DNA of 64,000 nt from an uncultured Treponema sp. (GCA_946411505.1 CAMKEG010000001.1:744001-808000); one strand, 5' to 3'. Shown: positions 26,832 to 34,598, counted from the first letter of the stretch. Made by a program: numbers and translations. Notes: generated by a model from the sequence alone, not told the origin.

Positions 26832-27692
26832 TTATCTATGATTTCTCAACACATCCACGATGTGGCTTCCGGCGCCCAAGAGTTCCGGCCTCTCTGAAAT
26901 TTCAAGCGCGTAGTTTTTAAAAAGCTCAAAGGTTTCTTGGTCCATCGCGTTAAGCTCGCGCCTCATGTAGTCGGCCGGGCCGTCGGGACTAAAAATTTTC
27001 ACGCGCTCAAGGCCGCTTTTTTCCTTTAGCGCGTTTATGTCTTCCAGGCGGACGTAGGAATACAAGTCGCCGTCGCGCGAAACGGTCTTAAAGGATTTGT
27101 CGATTTGTCCGGCCGCAAAGTTTTCCTTTATTTTGTTTTGGCCAAAGCAATATTGCGTGACGGCGTATTCGTTCATCGTGTAGGCGCAAAAAATCAGGCC
27201 GCCCTTTTTGGCCACGCGCGCCGCCTCTGACAGCGCCTTTAGCTTGTCTTCCTCCGCGTGAAGGTGGTAGAGAGGCCCCAAAAGCAAAACAATGTCAAAG
27301 GCCGCGCCGTCCAAAAAATGAAGGTCGCGCGCGTCGCCTTTCCAGCACTTTACTTTTTCATGCTTGGCGCGAAGTTTTTGAAGATTGCTTGGGACCAGCT
27401 CGACGGCGGTAACGTCAAAGCCTTGCCTGCTTAGGGGAACGGAGTAAGCGCCGGTGGCCGCGCCAACGTCAAGGATTTTCAGCGGAACGTTTGGGCGCGC
27501 GGGGGCGGCCCCTTCTTGGCCTTGCGAACGCTCCGAGGCAGAGGTCCCTTCTTGGGCTTTCAAAAAGTCTCCGTTTGCGGCGGCCAAAATGTTTTTCATC
27601 GTAACAAAAAATTCGACTTGGCCGTGCCGCGTTTTAAGGCGGTGGTCCTCGTCGAATTTTTCGTAGTATTTTTCTAATTCTGTTTTTTGCAT
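26832..27692 (-). CDS. Class I SAM-dependent methyltransferase
   Basis: 286-residue protein. The SAM-binding motif is ILDVGAATGAYSVPLS, with VELVPSNL as motif II and FDIVLLLGPLYHL as the acidic motif near the active site. It resembles UbiE/Tam-like enzymes but the methyl acceptor cannot be told. Ahead of the core, about residues 40-70 form an Ala/Glu/Gln/Ser-rich insertion (KAQEGTSASERSQGQEG) encoded by copies of the short GCCCAAGA/GGCCAAGA motif. No clear ribosome-binding site is seen. It follows argG after two hairpins. Confidence 0.8.
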   Translation of the reverse strand: MQKTELEKYYEKFDEDHRLKTRHGQVEFFVTMKNILAAANGDFLKAQEGTSASERSQGQEGAAPARPNVPLKILDVGAATGAYSVPLSRQGFDVTAVELVPSNLQKLRAKHEKVKCWKGDARDLHFLDGAAFDIVLLLGPLYHLHAEEDKLKALSEAARVAKKGGLIFCAYTMNEYAVTQYCFGQNKIKENFAAGQIDKSFKTVSRDGDLYSYVRLEDINALKEKSGLERVKIFSPDGPADYMRRELNAMDQETFELFKNYALEISERPELLGAGSHIVDVLRNHR

Positions 27693-27704
27693 TTTGCATA
27701 GCCG

Positions 27705-27772
27705 CGAGTTTTGATTCGCCGCTCAGGCGAATTAAAACTCGTCAACCTCAAAAGGCCTTTAGGCCTTTTGAG
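27705..27772 (-). terminator. Double hairpin after argG
   Basis: CTCAAAAGGCC/GGCCTTTTGAG (27747-27757 with 27762-27772) is a perfect 11-bp stem just after the argG stop, followed on the minus strand by a second long stem, CGAGTTTTRATTCGCC pairing across 27705-27741. No long T-run follows, so termination may need both hairpins or Rho. Confidence 0.5.
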
Positions 27773-27777
27773 CGTTA

Positions 27778-29049
27778 TTACTCAGTAGGGCGCTTTTTGA
27801 AAGACTTGCTTTCCAAGATGGCCTGGCCTTCGCCGACCTTTTGCTCCATCATCGCGCGGACTTTGAGCGGGAGGCCGAACAAGGTGATAAAGCCCTGCGC
27901 GTCCTTGTGGTCGTAAAGGTCGCCTGTTGTGAAGCTCGCGATGCTTTCGTTGTACAAGCTGTACTTGCTTCCAGAACCTGCGCCGCGAATCGAGCCTTTG
28001 TAAAGGTAAACTTTGGCCCAACCGGTGACGGTCTCCTCTGTCTTGTTTACAAAGGCCATCAAAGAGTCGAACAAAGTCGTGAACCATTTTCCGTCGTAGA
28101 TAAGCTCGGCGACCTTGATGGAAACCTGCTGCTTGTAGTGGTATGTGTCGCGGTCAAGGCAAATGTGATCCATCATGCGGTGGGCAAAGTACAAAATCGC
28201 TCCGCCGGGAGTCTCGTAAACGCCGCGGCTCTTCATTCCAACGCAGCGGTTTTCGCAAATGTCAACCAGGCCCACGCCGTGCTTTCCGCCAATCTTGTTC
28301 AATTTTTCCAAGAGAGAAAGCGCGTCCATTTTCTTTCCGTTCAAGGCGACGGGGATTCCCTTTTCAAAGTCAATCTTGACAAACTCGCCTTTTTCGGGAG
28401 CCTCTTCGGGAACGGTCGTGTTCTTGAGCATGTGAGGATAGTTGGGAGCGTTCTCGGTCTTCTCAAGCTCCAAGCCTTCGTGGCTAAGGTGCCAAATGTT
28501 TTCGTCGCGGCTGTAGGACTGGTCATGCTTCATCGGAACTTCAAGCTTTCTGTCCTGAAGGTACTTGATTTCGGCCTCGCGGCTGTCCATGTTCCATTTG
28601 GGGTCGCGCCAAGCGGCGATGACCTTAAGGTCGGGGGCAAAGGCTTTGATGGCAAGCTCAAAGCGAACTTGGTCGTTGCCCTTTCCAGTGGCTCCGTGGC
28701 AAATCGCGACGGCCTTTTCCTGGCGCGCGTACTCAACCAAAATTTTTCCGATAAGGGGACGGGCCGTTGAAGTGCCCAAAAGATATTCGTCTTCGTAAAC
28801 GGCGTTGGCCTTGAGGGCCGGCCAGCAGTATTCCTCGATGTATTCCTTTCGCGCGTCTACGACGTAGCAGGCCGAGGCGCCGGTCTTGAGGGCGCGGCTC
28901 TTGATTTGCTTCCAATTGTCGCCCTGTCCCAAGTCAATGCAAACCGCGATTACGTCGTAGTCGTAGTTTTCCTTTAGCCACGGAATGATGACGGTTGTGT
29001 CAAGTCCGCCTGAATAAGCCAAAACAACTTTGTCTTTCGCTTTTGCCAT
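27778..29049 (-). CDS. argG: Argininosuccinate synthase
   Basis: 423-residue enzyme that joins citrulline and aspartate with ATP, the penultimate step of arginine synthesis. The ATP-binding PP-loop is AYSGGLDTTVIIPWL at residues 10-24, and the citrulline/aspartate region is visible as GATGKGNDQVRFE. AGGAG precedes the ATG. No argH is adjacent in this window. Upstream are a promoter and two ARG-box-like operators, suggesting arginine repression. Confidence 0.97.
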   Translation of the reverse strand: MAKAKDKVVLAYSGGLDTTVIIPWLKENYDYDVIAVCIDLGQGDNWKQIKSRALKTGASACYVVDARKEYIEEYCWPALKANAVYEDEYLLGTSTARPLIGKILVEYARQEKAVAICHGATGKGNDQVRFELAIKAFAPDLKVIAAWRDPKWNMDSREAEIKYLQDRKLEVPMKHDQSYSRDENIWHLSHEGLELEKTENAPNYPHMLKNTTVPEEAPEKGEFVKIDFEKGIPVALNGKKMDALSLLEKLNKIGGKHGVGLVDICENRCVGMKSRGVYETPGGAILYFAHRMMDHICLDRDTYHYKQQVSIKVAELIYDGKWFTTLFDSLMAFVNKTEETVTGWAKVYLYKGSIRGAGSGSKYSLYNESIASFTTGDLYDHKDAQGFITLFGLPLKVRAMMEQKVGEGQAILESKSFKKRPTE

Positions 29050-29153
29050 AATTTTCTCCTATCCGCGCAAAAAACGGAACACTCAAACTCGCCGCAGAGC
29101 GCCGAGCTTGAGCTCTCTCAATGTATCGCACTCGGGCTTTCGCCCTCGGCACG

Positions 29154-29202
29154 AGTGAATATTTATGCAAAAAATTGTATATTTTTTCATTCAGAATGTC
29201 AA
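29154..29202 (-). promoter_or_regulatory. argG promoter with two ARG-box-like operators
   Basis: On the minus strand TTGACA (29197-29202) and TACAAT (29174-29179) are 17 bases apart. One operator-like site (29154-29171, core TGAATATTTATGCA) matches the ArgR consensus TNAATwwwwATTNA with one mismatch; a second (29176-29193), with one good TGAAT half, overlaps the spacer and -10 box. The sites are 4 bases apart, close to the 3-base spacing of E. coli ARG-box pairs. ArgR control is inferred. Confidence 0.55.
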
Positions 29203-29219
29203 TAGAAAAAAGCGTTTTT

Positions 29220-29248
29220 TTGACAATACGATAAATAAATGATATAAT
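29220..29248 (+). promoter_or_regulatory. Perfect-consensus promoter of the acetyltransferase-like gene
   Basis: TTGACA (29220-29225), 17 bases, TATAAT (29243-29248). The leader is about 23 bases with GGGAG before the TTG start. It is back to back with the argG promoter, their -35 boxes being 17 bases apart. Confidence 0.7.
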
Positions 29249-29277
29249 ATAAATTAGGAACAAGCGGGAGAAATCAA

Positions 29278-29802
29278 TTGGAAATTGACATTGAAATTGA
29301 TTCATTAACAGATTGTCTCATTGAACGCGCATCAGGCGAAAAATTCGACACTGAATTCCGGCTTGTCGCCAAGACCATAACAAAAGAAGATTCTGACAAG
29401 CTAAAAGCGGAAGGTTGGCTTTTTGATTGGAGCGTTCCCCATCAAGACGGCTGCGAAATATACGCTCTTACATTAAAAGATTCAACCGAGATAGAGGGCT
29501 TGATTGCGTTAAAGCATTTTAGAAGCCAATTTTTTACATTTGTTGAATTGGTTGAAGCTGCCCCGCGCAATTACGGACACAACGGAAAATTTATGGGCGT
29601 CGGAGCGCATCTTTTCGCCATTGCCTGCAAGTTAAGCTGGGACGTTGGAAACGAAGGATATGTTCAGTTTGTGGCAAAAACCGCGCTAATTGAACATTAT
29701 CAAAAAACACTTAATGCAAAACTTATAGATTCACAAAAGATGTATATCGATTCCGAAGGCGCAATTGAGTTGATAAAGAAGTATTTTCCACAGGAGAATT
29801 GA
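29278..29802 (+). CDS. GNAT-fold acetyltransferase-like protein
   Basis: 174-residue protein. The middle, GKFMGVGAHLFAIACKLS followed by EGYVQFVAK and HYQKTLNAKL, fits motif A/B of GNAT enzymes (glycine loop for acetyl-CoA, then the strand and the FYxxxGF-like end), though the usual QxxGxG/A is changed to KFMGVGA. The start is TTG with GGGAG eight bases upstream. The next gene starts one base after the stop region, so they form a two-gene unit under a perfect promoter. A toxin-like role is possible but unproven. Confidence 0.5.
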   Translation: MEIDIEIDSLTDCLIERASGEKFDTEFRLVAKTITKEDSDKLKAEGWLFDWSVPHQDGCEIYALTLKDSTEIEGLIALKHFRSQFFTFVELVEAAPRNYGHNGKFMGVGAHLFAIACKLSWDVGNEGYVQFVAKTALIEHYQKTLNAKLIDSQKMYIDSEGAIELIKKYFPQEN

Positions 29803-29803
29803 A

Positions 29804-30013
29804 ATGATTTTATGTCAAGCAAAGCCAATTGTGGCCGCCTTTATAACAACAACTTCCTCTGACAATTTTGATCATTTTGGCGAAGACATGCCAGACGGAA
29901 GGCTTGTAGAACCGTCATCTCCCAAGCCGTTCAGACTCCGTGAAGCGATTCTTCTATCAAAAAAAATGGGGCGACCTCTTACAGAGTCCGAAATGGAACA
30001 ATTCTCTATCTAA
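29804..30013 (+). CDS. Small protein paired with the acetyltransferase-like gene
   Basis: 69-residue protein of unknown function. The C-terminal part (FRLREAILLSKKMGRPLTESEMEQF) is a helical segment with a GRPLTxxEM motif; the N-terminus is less regular. GGAG precedes the ATG, and the gene follows its neighbour directly. It could be a partner or antitoxin of the upstream protein; only the operon arrangement supports this. Confidence 0.5.
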   Translation: MILCQAKPIVAAFITTTSSDNFDHFGEDMPDGRLVEPSSPKPFRLREAILLSKKMGRPLTESEMEQFSI

Positions 30014-30014
30014 A

Positions 30015-30060
30015 TAAAAAATCGCCGGACCCGCTCCGATGACAGGGCAGAATCCGGCGA
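30015..30060 (-). terminator. Intrinsic terminator of the orphan lipoprotein gene
   Basis: On the minus strand a perfect stem TCGCCGGA/TCCGGCGA (30053-30060 with 30022-30029) is followed by a run of T (30021 down to 30015). A further small hairpin of CGCGCAT/ATGCGCG lies between it and the stop codon at about 30067-30082. Confidence 0.65.
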
Positions 30061-30089
30061 GTTTCCGCGCATCCATGCGCGCGAACCGC

Positions 30090-31268
30090 TTAGCGAATTT
30101 TCTTTAAACCTTCAATTGCCGGAGCTCGGAACTGACTAAAGCCGGTGGCTTCCGGAACGTCAAAGTTAAAGAAGCAAAAAGCGTAAAGGGTATCTTTTTC
30201 CTTGGCGGCGAGGGCGGCGATTATGCCGCCTTTGTTGGCAAGCGGATCCACCGCGCATTCATATACAGCGCCTTCCGCTTTATGCTCGTCAAGCCATACC
30301 AGGGCATTGGGTGTGTCCCAATCAACATAGCCGCCTTTTAATTCGCTTTGGTTGGTCGCAAAGTATTGAAAAACAGTTTGAACAATTGTTACATTATCAG
30401 GGGCTTTGTAGTTCTTCAACGTCAAGATTGGCTTTGTTCCGTCGTAAGCCACGTCAACATATCCGTCTTTGCTAGAATTTGAAAAATCAACGTCGCCTTT
30501 TCCGTCAGCCGCAATCACAGAAAGAGATTCGTATTTGCAGAACTGCCTAAGGTCGCGATTAGACGGCTCCGTGGAAAGATGAAATTCATATTGTTTGCCG
30601 GGTTTGACCATAGGATAAAAACATTCCACAACTTCTTTGTTTTCATTATCTATTGCAAATGTCAGCCCATCGCTGCTGATGCTAGTGTAGCCCCAGCCGC
30701 CGCCTTTGTCCGGATTATAGCAATCATCCGACGGACGGGTAATCGTAAACTTGAGGCCGCCACTCACTTTTTCGATTTTGACATGTTCCGTCTGCAAGAC
30801 TTCCGGCTCAACGCCGATGCCGACCGTCTTGACATTCGCCTTGACGACCGGCTGGCCGCTCGCGGTGACTGTCGCGGGAATCGTTATCGACAATGTTACG
30901 GTACATTTTTTTGTCGCCGCCGTGCCGGTCACTTTTATCACAAGCTTGGTCTCGGTTGCCGAAACTATCACGGCCTTAAAGCCTACAAAGCCGTTTGCTA
31001 CCGAGCGGGAAACCGTCGTGTCAGAAAACCATTCGCTAACGTCCGTTCCCGCCACAAGGCTGGCCGCCCCCGCCGCGCTCAATTTGTCCGAGTCGGCGGA
31101 CAAGTCTATCGTCAACGTTTCTTCGTACGCGCCGCCCGGCGTTATTCCGCCGCCAGCTGTTTGAATAGTCGCGCCGCCAGTTCCGCCAGCCGCTGAATTA
31201 GAGCAGCCCGCAAGAGCCAGAACGAAAAGAGCCGCAAAAATCGCGGTCAAACCAAAAAACTTTCTCAT
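30090..31268 (-). CDS. Orphan lipoprotein with beta-rich domains
   Basis: 392-residue exported lipoprotein. The signal MRKFFGLTAIFAALFVLALAGC gives acylation at Cys22, followed by a Gly/Ala/Thr-rich linker. Residues about 45-150 resemble a repeated beta-sandwich of the kind seen in surface lipoproteins (TLTIDLSADSDKLSAAGAA; KCTVTLSITIPATVTASG). The rest is a beta-rich domain I do not recognise. GGAGGA four bases before the ATG is a strong ribosome-binding site. A 20-bp perfect palindrome upstream may be its operator. Confidence 0.65.
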   Translation of the reverse strand: MRKFFGLTAIFAALFVLALAGCSNSAAGGTGGATIQTAGGGITPGGAYEETLTIDLSADSDKLSAAGAASLVAGTDVSEWFSDTTVSRSVANGFVGFKAVIVSATETKLVIKVTGTAATKKCTVTLSITIPATVTASGQPVVKANVKTVGIGVEPEVLQTEHVKIEKVSGGLKFTITRPSDDCYNPDKGGGWGYTSISSDGLTFAIDNENKEVVECFYPMVKPGKQYEFHLSTEPSNRDLRQFCKYESLSVIAADGKGDVDFSNSSKDGYVDVAYDGTKPILTLKNYKAPDNVTIVQTVFQYFATNQSELKGGYVDWDTPNALVWLDEHKAEGAVYECAVDPLANKGGIIAALAAKEKDTLYAFCFFNFDVPEATGFSQFRAPAIEGLKKIR

Positions 31269-31285
31269 ATGTTCCTCCGTAATGC

Positions 31286-31316
31286 AATATAGTAATTACT
31301 ATATTTTATAGTAATA
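31286..31316. promoter_or_regulatory. 20-bp perfect palindrome, likely operator
   Basis: AATATAGTAATTACTATATT (31286-31305) is an exact palindrome, and a further half-site TATAGTAATA follows at 31307-31316. It lies in the leader of the lipoprotein gene and about 60 bases before the divergent XRE regulator gene, so that regulator is a natural candidate to bind it. Confidence 0.55.
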
Positions 31317-31363
31317 AGCATTTTTAATCAATACTAGCGTGACATTCAATGTAGAATAAAAAT

Positions 31364-31726
31364 ATGGGATTTTGGAAGAATGTTGAGGAACGACGGAACT
31401 ATCTTGGAATAACGCGAAAAGATTTGGCGCGGCAAGCCGGAATAAAATATGCCGCCATCGGAGCGGGCTTGGAACGGGATTCAATGCCGGCGGCAAACAC
31501 AGCCTTGCGAATTTCAAAGGCGCTTCACATTCCGCTCGAAAACCTATTGGACGAAGATTTTTCCGACCTTCCCAAACAAAGCGAAGTTTCCGACTTCATC
31601 AAAAAGCAACCTCTTTTGACAAAATATTGGAGCCTATACGAAGACTTGGAGCGCCTTCCAAAAAAATTCCGCCAAACAATAATCGAAATGGTGCACAAAC
31701 TTTCCTTGGATTCAGAAAAGCGTTAG
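31364..31726 (+). CDS. XRE family transcriptional regulator
   Basis: 120-residue protein. Residues 5-60 form a helix-turn-helix of the Cro/cI type (RRNYLGITRKDLARQAGIKY, then ALRISKALHIPLENLLDED). The C-terminal half is helical and may mediate dimer formation. The -10-like TAGAAT ends 6 bases before the ATG and no ribosome-binding site is seen, so the mRNA may be leaderless, though no good -35 box is present. It is divergent from the lipoprotein gene and precedes a broken toxin gene. Confidence 0.8.
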   Translation: MGFWKNVEERRNYLGITRKDLARQAGIKYAAIGAGLERDSMPAANTALRISKALHIPLENLLDEDFSDLPKQSEVSDFIKKQPLLTKYWSLYEDLERLPKKFRQTIIEMVHKLSLDSEKR

Positions 31727-31793
31727 AGGCGGCGCTATCAAAAAATAGCCTTTTTTTTGACAACCAGAGTTTTTTGCATTCTATTTATTTTAG

Positions 31794-32130
31794 AAGGTCT
31801 TCATTAACCTTGCCTGCGGCGAAGTGTATTACAAACCGTTTGGATATGAAACTAAGCCTTATATCGGAATTCTTGTTCAAGAAAATGATTCCGATAAAAA
31901 CAGGGCTTTATCCTGAAGTCAATTTAAACCCGTCAAAAAACGATTCCACCGAAGAAAGAAAATACAAAGTCCTTTTAAATATAGAATATTCATTCTGCCT
32001 TAAAATAATGCCTTCCATCATTCAAAAAGCGTCAAAGCTATATGAAAAACAAATAAAAACAAAGAAAGTCATAAAATTTTGTTGTGACTTTAAACTTCTT
32101 GAAAAAGAATGCGCCAACTATAAATCTTAG
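31794..32130 (+). pseudogene. Remnant of a ToxN/AbiQ-type (type III) toxin gene
   Basis: Two frames together resemble ToxN/AbiQ endoribonucleases. Frame one, from a stop at 31791 to a stop near 31915, reads CGEVYYKPFGYETKPYIGIL (the KPYIGI part of the family). The other frame, from about 31879, reads KKMIPI then KYKVLLNIEYSF, IIQKASKLYEKQ and CDFKLLEKECANY, matching the C-terminal part. The N-terminal strand and the middle (the PLTSPK region) are missing, so there is at least one frameshift and an internal deletion. No antitoxin RNA repeat array was found. Confidence 0.6.
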
Positions 32131-32145
32131 AAAGCTTGACTCCCC

Positions 32146-32925
32146 CTATTCCCTCACCGCGACGAACATCAAATGGTCGCTGTTGGGGAGGACGACGTTC
32201 CACAAGGCCTCAAAGTCTTTCCAAGACTCCTTGCGGTTGCACACCCCGCCGCTGGAATTGCGGAAGGACGGAACGGAATCCTGAATGTAGACAAAGCGCT
32301 GGTCGTAGCCGACGACTGGAACATAGTGCCAGCCGCCAGGGCAGTTTATCAAAACGATTACCGGGATGTTATGGCCCACGGCGCTTTTTAGAGCGGCGGC
32401 GTCGCCCTTAAAAACATTCATTTTATAGCCGAGCATTTTGTCCCAAAAATTTTTTAGCGGCTTGGGATTGATTGTTCCGTCGGGACTTTTTTCTTCAATT
32501 TGCCCGTAGATGTCCAAGCCCTTTGCGTCCTCGCCGTAAAAGCGCAAGACAAAGGCGGAGGACATCGCGCCGCACTCGTTATGCTCTTGGCTTTCGGCGG
32601 CGGGCATCGGGCTAATCGTAAAGGATTCCGCTTCCGGGCGGGAACCGGGAAGCGCGCTTTCGTCGTAGGCCAGGGCAACTATCATTCCGCGCTCGTAAAA
32701 GGCCTGGACAACCTCTTTGGGATAGCGCTTCAATACTTTTGAAAGGGAATCCTTTTTTTTGCAAGACGCAAAGAGCGCGAGGGCCGCGAGCGCGACAACG
32801 GCCACCATAATGCCGCGCTTGCGCGAAATCCGCTCGATTGCCAGCGCTCTGAAAGAGCGTGGTTGAATAAATTTCCATAAGCAAAACGGAGCGAAGCGAC
32901 GTAAACAACGATTAAGGTCTTTCAT
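32146..32925 (-). CDS. C39-like papain-fold lipoprotein
   Basis: 259-residue exported protein with a Peptidase_C39-like domain. Likely catalytic residues are Cys118 in HNECGAMSSAF, His200 in GGWHYVPVVGYD and Asp216 in VYIQDS. A lipoprotein signal (MVAVVALAALALFASC, Cys55) is preceded by 39 residues that come from a dispersed repeat (CLRRFAPFC...RALAI), so the repeat supplies the charged start of the signal. ATG 32925 lies 17 bases after the SPFH gene stop without a clear ribosome-binding site. It may process peptides or bind them. Confidence 0.75.
   Translation of the reverse strand: MKDLNRCLRRFAPFCLWKFIQPRSFRALAIERISRKRGIMVAVVALAALALFASCKKKDSLSKVLKRYPKEVVQAFYERGMIVALAYDESALPGSRPEAESFTISPMPAAESQEHNECGAMSSAFVLRFYGEDAKGLDIYGQIEEKSPDGTINPKPLKNFWDKMLGYKMNVFKGDAAALKSAVGHNIPVIVLINCPGGWHYVPVVGYDQRFVYIQDSVPSFRNSSGGVCNRKESWKDFEALWNVVLPNSDHLMFVAVRE
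32837..32903 (+). repeat. Structured dispersed repeat, family I, inside the C39-like gene
   Basis: Read on the plus strand it begins ATTGCCAGCGCTCTGAAAGA and continues to GCAAAACGGAGCGAAGCGACG, matching copy A at 5818-5897. The hairpin CGCTCT/AGAGCG replaces the GCGCTC/GAGCGC stem of copy A. On the coding (minus) strand it encodes LRRFAPFC and ALAI, the same frame as in the lytic transglycosylase gene. Confidence 0.7.
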
Positions 32926-32942
32926 ACAAAGATACGAGCGGT

Positions 32943-33827
32943 TTATTTTACCAATTCCTTAAGGCTTGCGGCAAGGCCGGCCATGTTCTGGATGTCGGCG
33001 GGAATGATAAGCTTTGTGGCTTGCCCTTGCGCGACTTTTTCAAGCGCCTCAAGGCTGCGGAGCTTTATGACAGCTTCGTCGATTTTGGCTTCTTTTATCA
33101 CGCGCAAGCCTTCGGCGGTGGCGGACTGGACTTCTCGAATCGCGGCGGCCTCGCCTTCTGCCTTTCTAATCTTGGCTTCCTTTTCGGCCTCGGCCTGCAA
33201 AATCATCGCCTGCTTTTGTCCTTCCGCGACAAGGATTTCGCTTTGCTTTTGTCCTTCGGCGATAAGGATTTTTTCGCGCCTTTCGCGTTCGGCTCGCATT
33301 TGCTTTTCCATCGCTTCACGAATCGCCTCGGGCGGCATAATGTTCTTGACTTCGACGCGGTTCACCTTGATGCCCCAAGGGTCTGTGGCCTCGTCGATGA
33401 TCGCGCGCATTTTTGTGTTTATGATGTCGCGGCTTGTGAGCGTTGTGTCCAAGTCCAGCTCGCCGATGATGTTTCGCAGCGTCGTCGCGCTAAGGTTTTC
33501 TATGGCCATCATCGGGGCCTCAACGCCGTAAGTGTAAAGCTTGGGCTCGGTGATTTGCATGTAGACGACGCTGTCGATTTTCATCGTGACGTTGTCCTTT
33601 GTGATTACAGGCTGGGGCGGAAAGTCCAGCACTTGCTCTTTAAGAGTGACTGTGTTGGCGATTCTGTCGATAAAGGGAATCTTCACGTGCAGGCCAGCCT
33701 GCCAAGTCGCGCAGTAAGTTCCAAGCCGTTCGATGATAAAGGCGCGGGACTGGGGAACAATCCTGATGTTAACGACAACCAACAAAAAAACGATTACGCA
33801 CAAGGCGATTAAAAAATATGAGCTCAT
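32943..33827 (-). CDS. SPFH/Band 7 (stomatin/QmcA-like) membrane protein
   Basis: 294-residue protein. One N-terminal membrane anchor (YFLIALCVIVFLLVVVNI) is followed by the Band 7 domain (VPQSRAFIIERLGTY, then PEAIREAMEKQMRAERERRE) and a coiled coil with repeated ILVAEGQKQ units. SPFH proteins form membrane-bound cages that scaffold or regulate proteases such as FtsH. No NfeD partner gene is adjacent. It lies 15 bases after map and 17 bases before the C39-like lipoprotein gene, so these three are likely one operon. Confidence 0.9.
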   Translation of the reverse strand: MSSYFLIALCVIVFLLVVVNIRIVPQSRAFIIERLGTYCATWQAGLHVKIPFIDRIANTVTLKEQVLDFPPQPVITKDNVTMKIDSVVYMQITEPKLYTYGVEAPMMAIENLSATTLRNIIGELDLDTTLTSRDIINTKMRAIIDEATDPWGIKVNRVEVKNIMPPEAIREAMEKQMRAERERREKILIAEGQKQSEILVAEGQKQAMILQAEAEKEAKIRKAEGEAAAIREVQSATAEGLRVIKEAKIDEAVIKLRSLEALEKVAQGQATKLIIPADIQNMAGLAASLKELVK

Positions 33828-33842
33828 AACTCTAATTATCCA

Positions 33843-34598
33843 TTAATAATTCAAATCCGTCAAGATTTCCGTGTGGTCGCGGAAAACGGCCACCGTGTGC
33901 TCTTCGTGCGCGCTGGGCTTTCCGTCGGCGGTCACGACCGTCCAGCCGTCGTCCAAAACTTTTACGTCGGCCGTTCCAAGGTTAATCATCGGCTCAATCG
34001 CCAAAACCATTCCGGCTTGGATGCGGGGGTTGGAGTCCAGCGCGTCAAGCGTGTTTGGAATGCTGGGGTCTTCGTGAACGTCAAGGCCTACACCGTGGCC
34101 GCAGTATTCGTAGACGATTCCGTAGCCGCGCTTTTCGGCGATGTCTTGGACGGCGCGCGCGATGTCGCCGATTCTGTTTCCGGGCTTGCAAGCGGCGATT
34201 CCGGCCTGCAGACACTGCAGGGTGACGTCGTCAAGCTTTTTAAGTTCCGGCTTTACGTTCCCCACCAAAACCGTGTGGCTTGAGTCGCTTATGTAGCCGT
34301 CAAGATTTATGCCAACGTCAAGGCTGACCAAGTCGCCGTCCTGGATTATTTTCTTTTTTGAAGGAATTCCGTGAATGACCTCTTCGTTAACAGAGATGCA
34401 AGCCGCTCCGGGAAAATCTTCCTTGTACCAAGCGGGCTTTCCGCCGTGGCTCACGATAAAATGCTTGCACAAATCGTCAACGTCTTTCGTTGACATTCCT
34501 GCCTTGACTTTAGGAATCACAAAGTTGAACATGTCCGCAAGCAAGTGGCATGATTTTCTGATGCCTTCAATTTGTTTGTCGTTCTTTAATCGTATCAT
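33843..34598 (-). CDS. map: Methionine aminopeptidase type I
   Basis: 251-residue metalloenzyme that removes N-terminal methionine. Metal ligands are seen in the expected blocks: SLDVGINLDGYISDSSHT (two Asp), the His in GHGVGLDVHEDP, and two Glu in LAIEPMI and HEEHTV-like AHEEHTVAVF. The ATG at 34598 follows GGAGA by six bases; a TTG upstream at 34610 is less likely. It starts downstream of the repeat-rich gap after the J-domain gene. Confidence 0.95.
   Translation of the reverse strand: MIRLKNDKQIEGIRKSCHLLADMFNFVIPKVKAGMSTKDVDDLCKHFIVSHGGKPAWYKEDFPGAACISVNEEVIHGIPSKKKIIQDGDLVSLDVGINLDGYISDSSHTVLVGNVKPELKKLDDVTLQCLQAGIAACKPGNRIGDIARAVQDIAEKRGYGIVYEYCGHGVGLDVHEDPSIPNTLDALDSNPRIQAGMVLAIEPMINLGTADVKVLDDGWTVVTADGKPSAHEEHTVAVFRDHTEILTDLNY

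Noticed and set aside
27454-28770. Plus-strand open frames opposite argG and the methyltransferase
   Set aside because: Antisense shadows of well-recognised genes with skewed composition and no family features.
29049-29153. Riboswitch or T-box leader of argG
   Set aside because: A GGGC/GCCC hairpin is present but there is no T-box motif or riboswitch core, and operator-like sites explain control better.
31627-31845. Upstream part of the plus-strand frame ending at 32130
   Set aside because: It overlaps the XRE gene in another frame and has no toxin-like sequence before about 31879.
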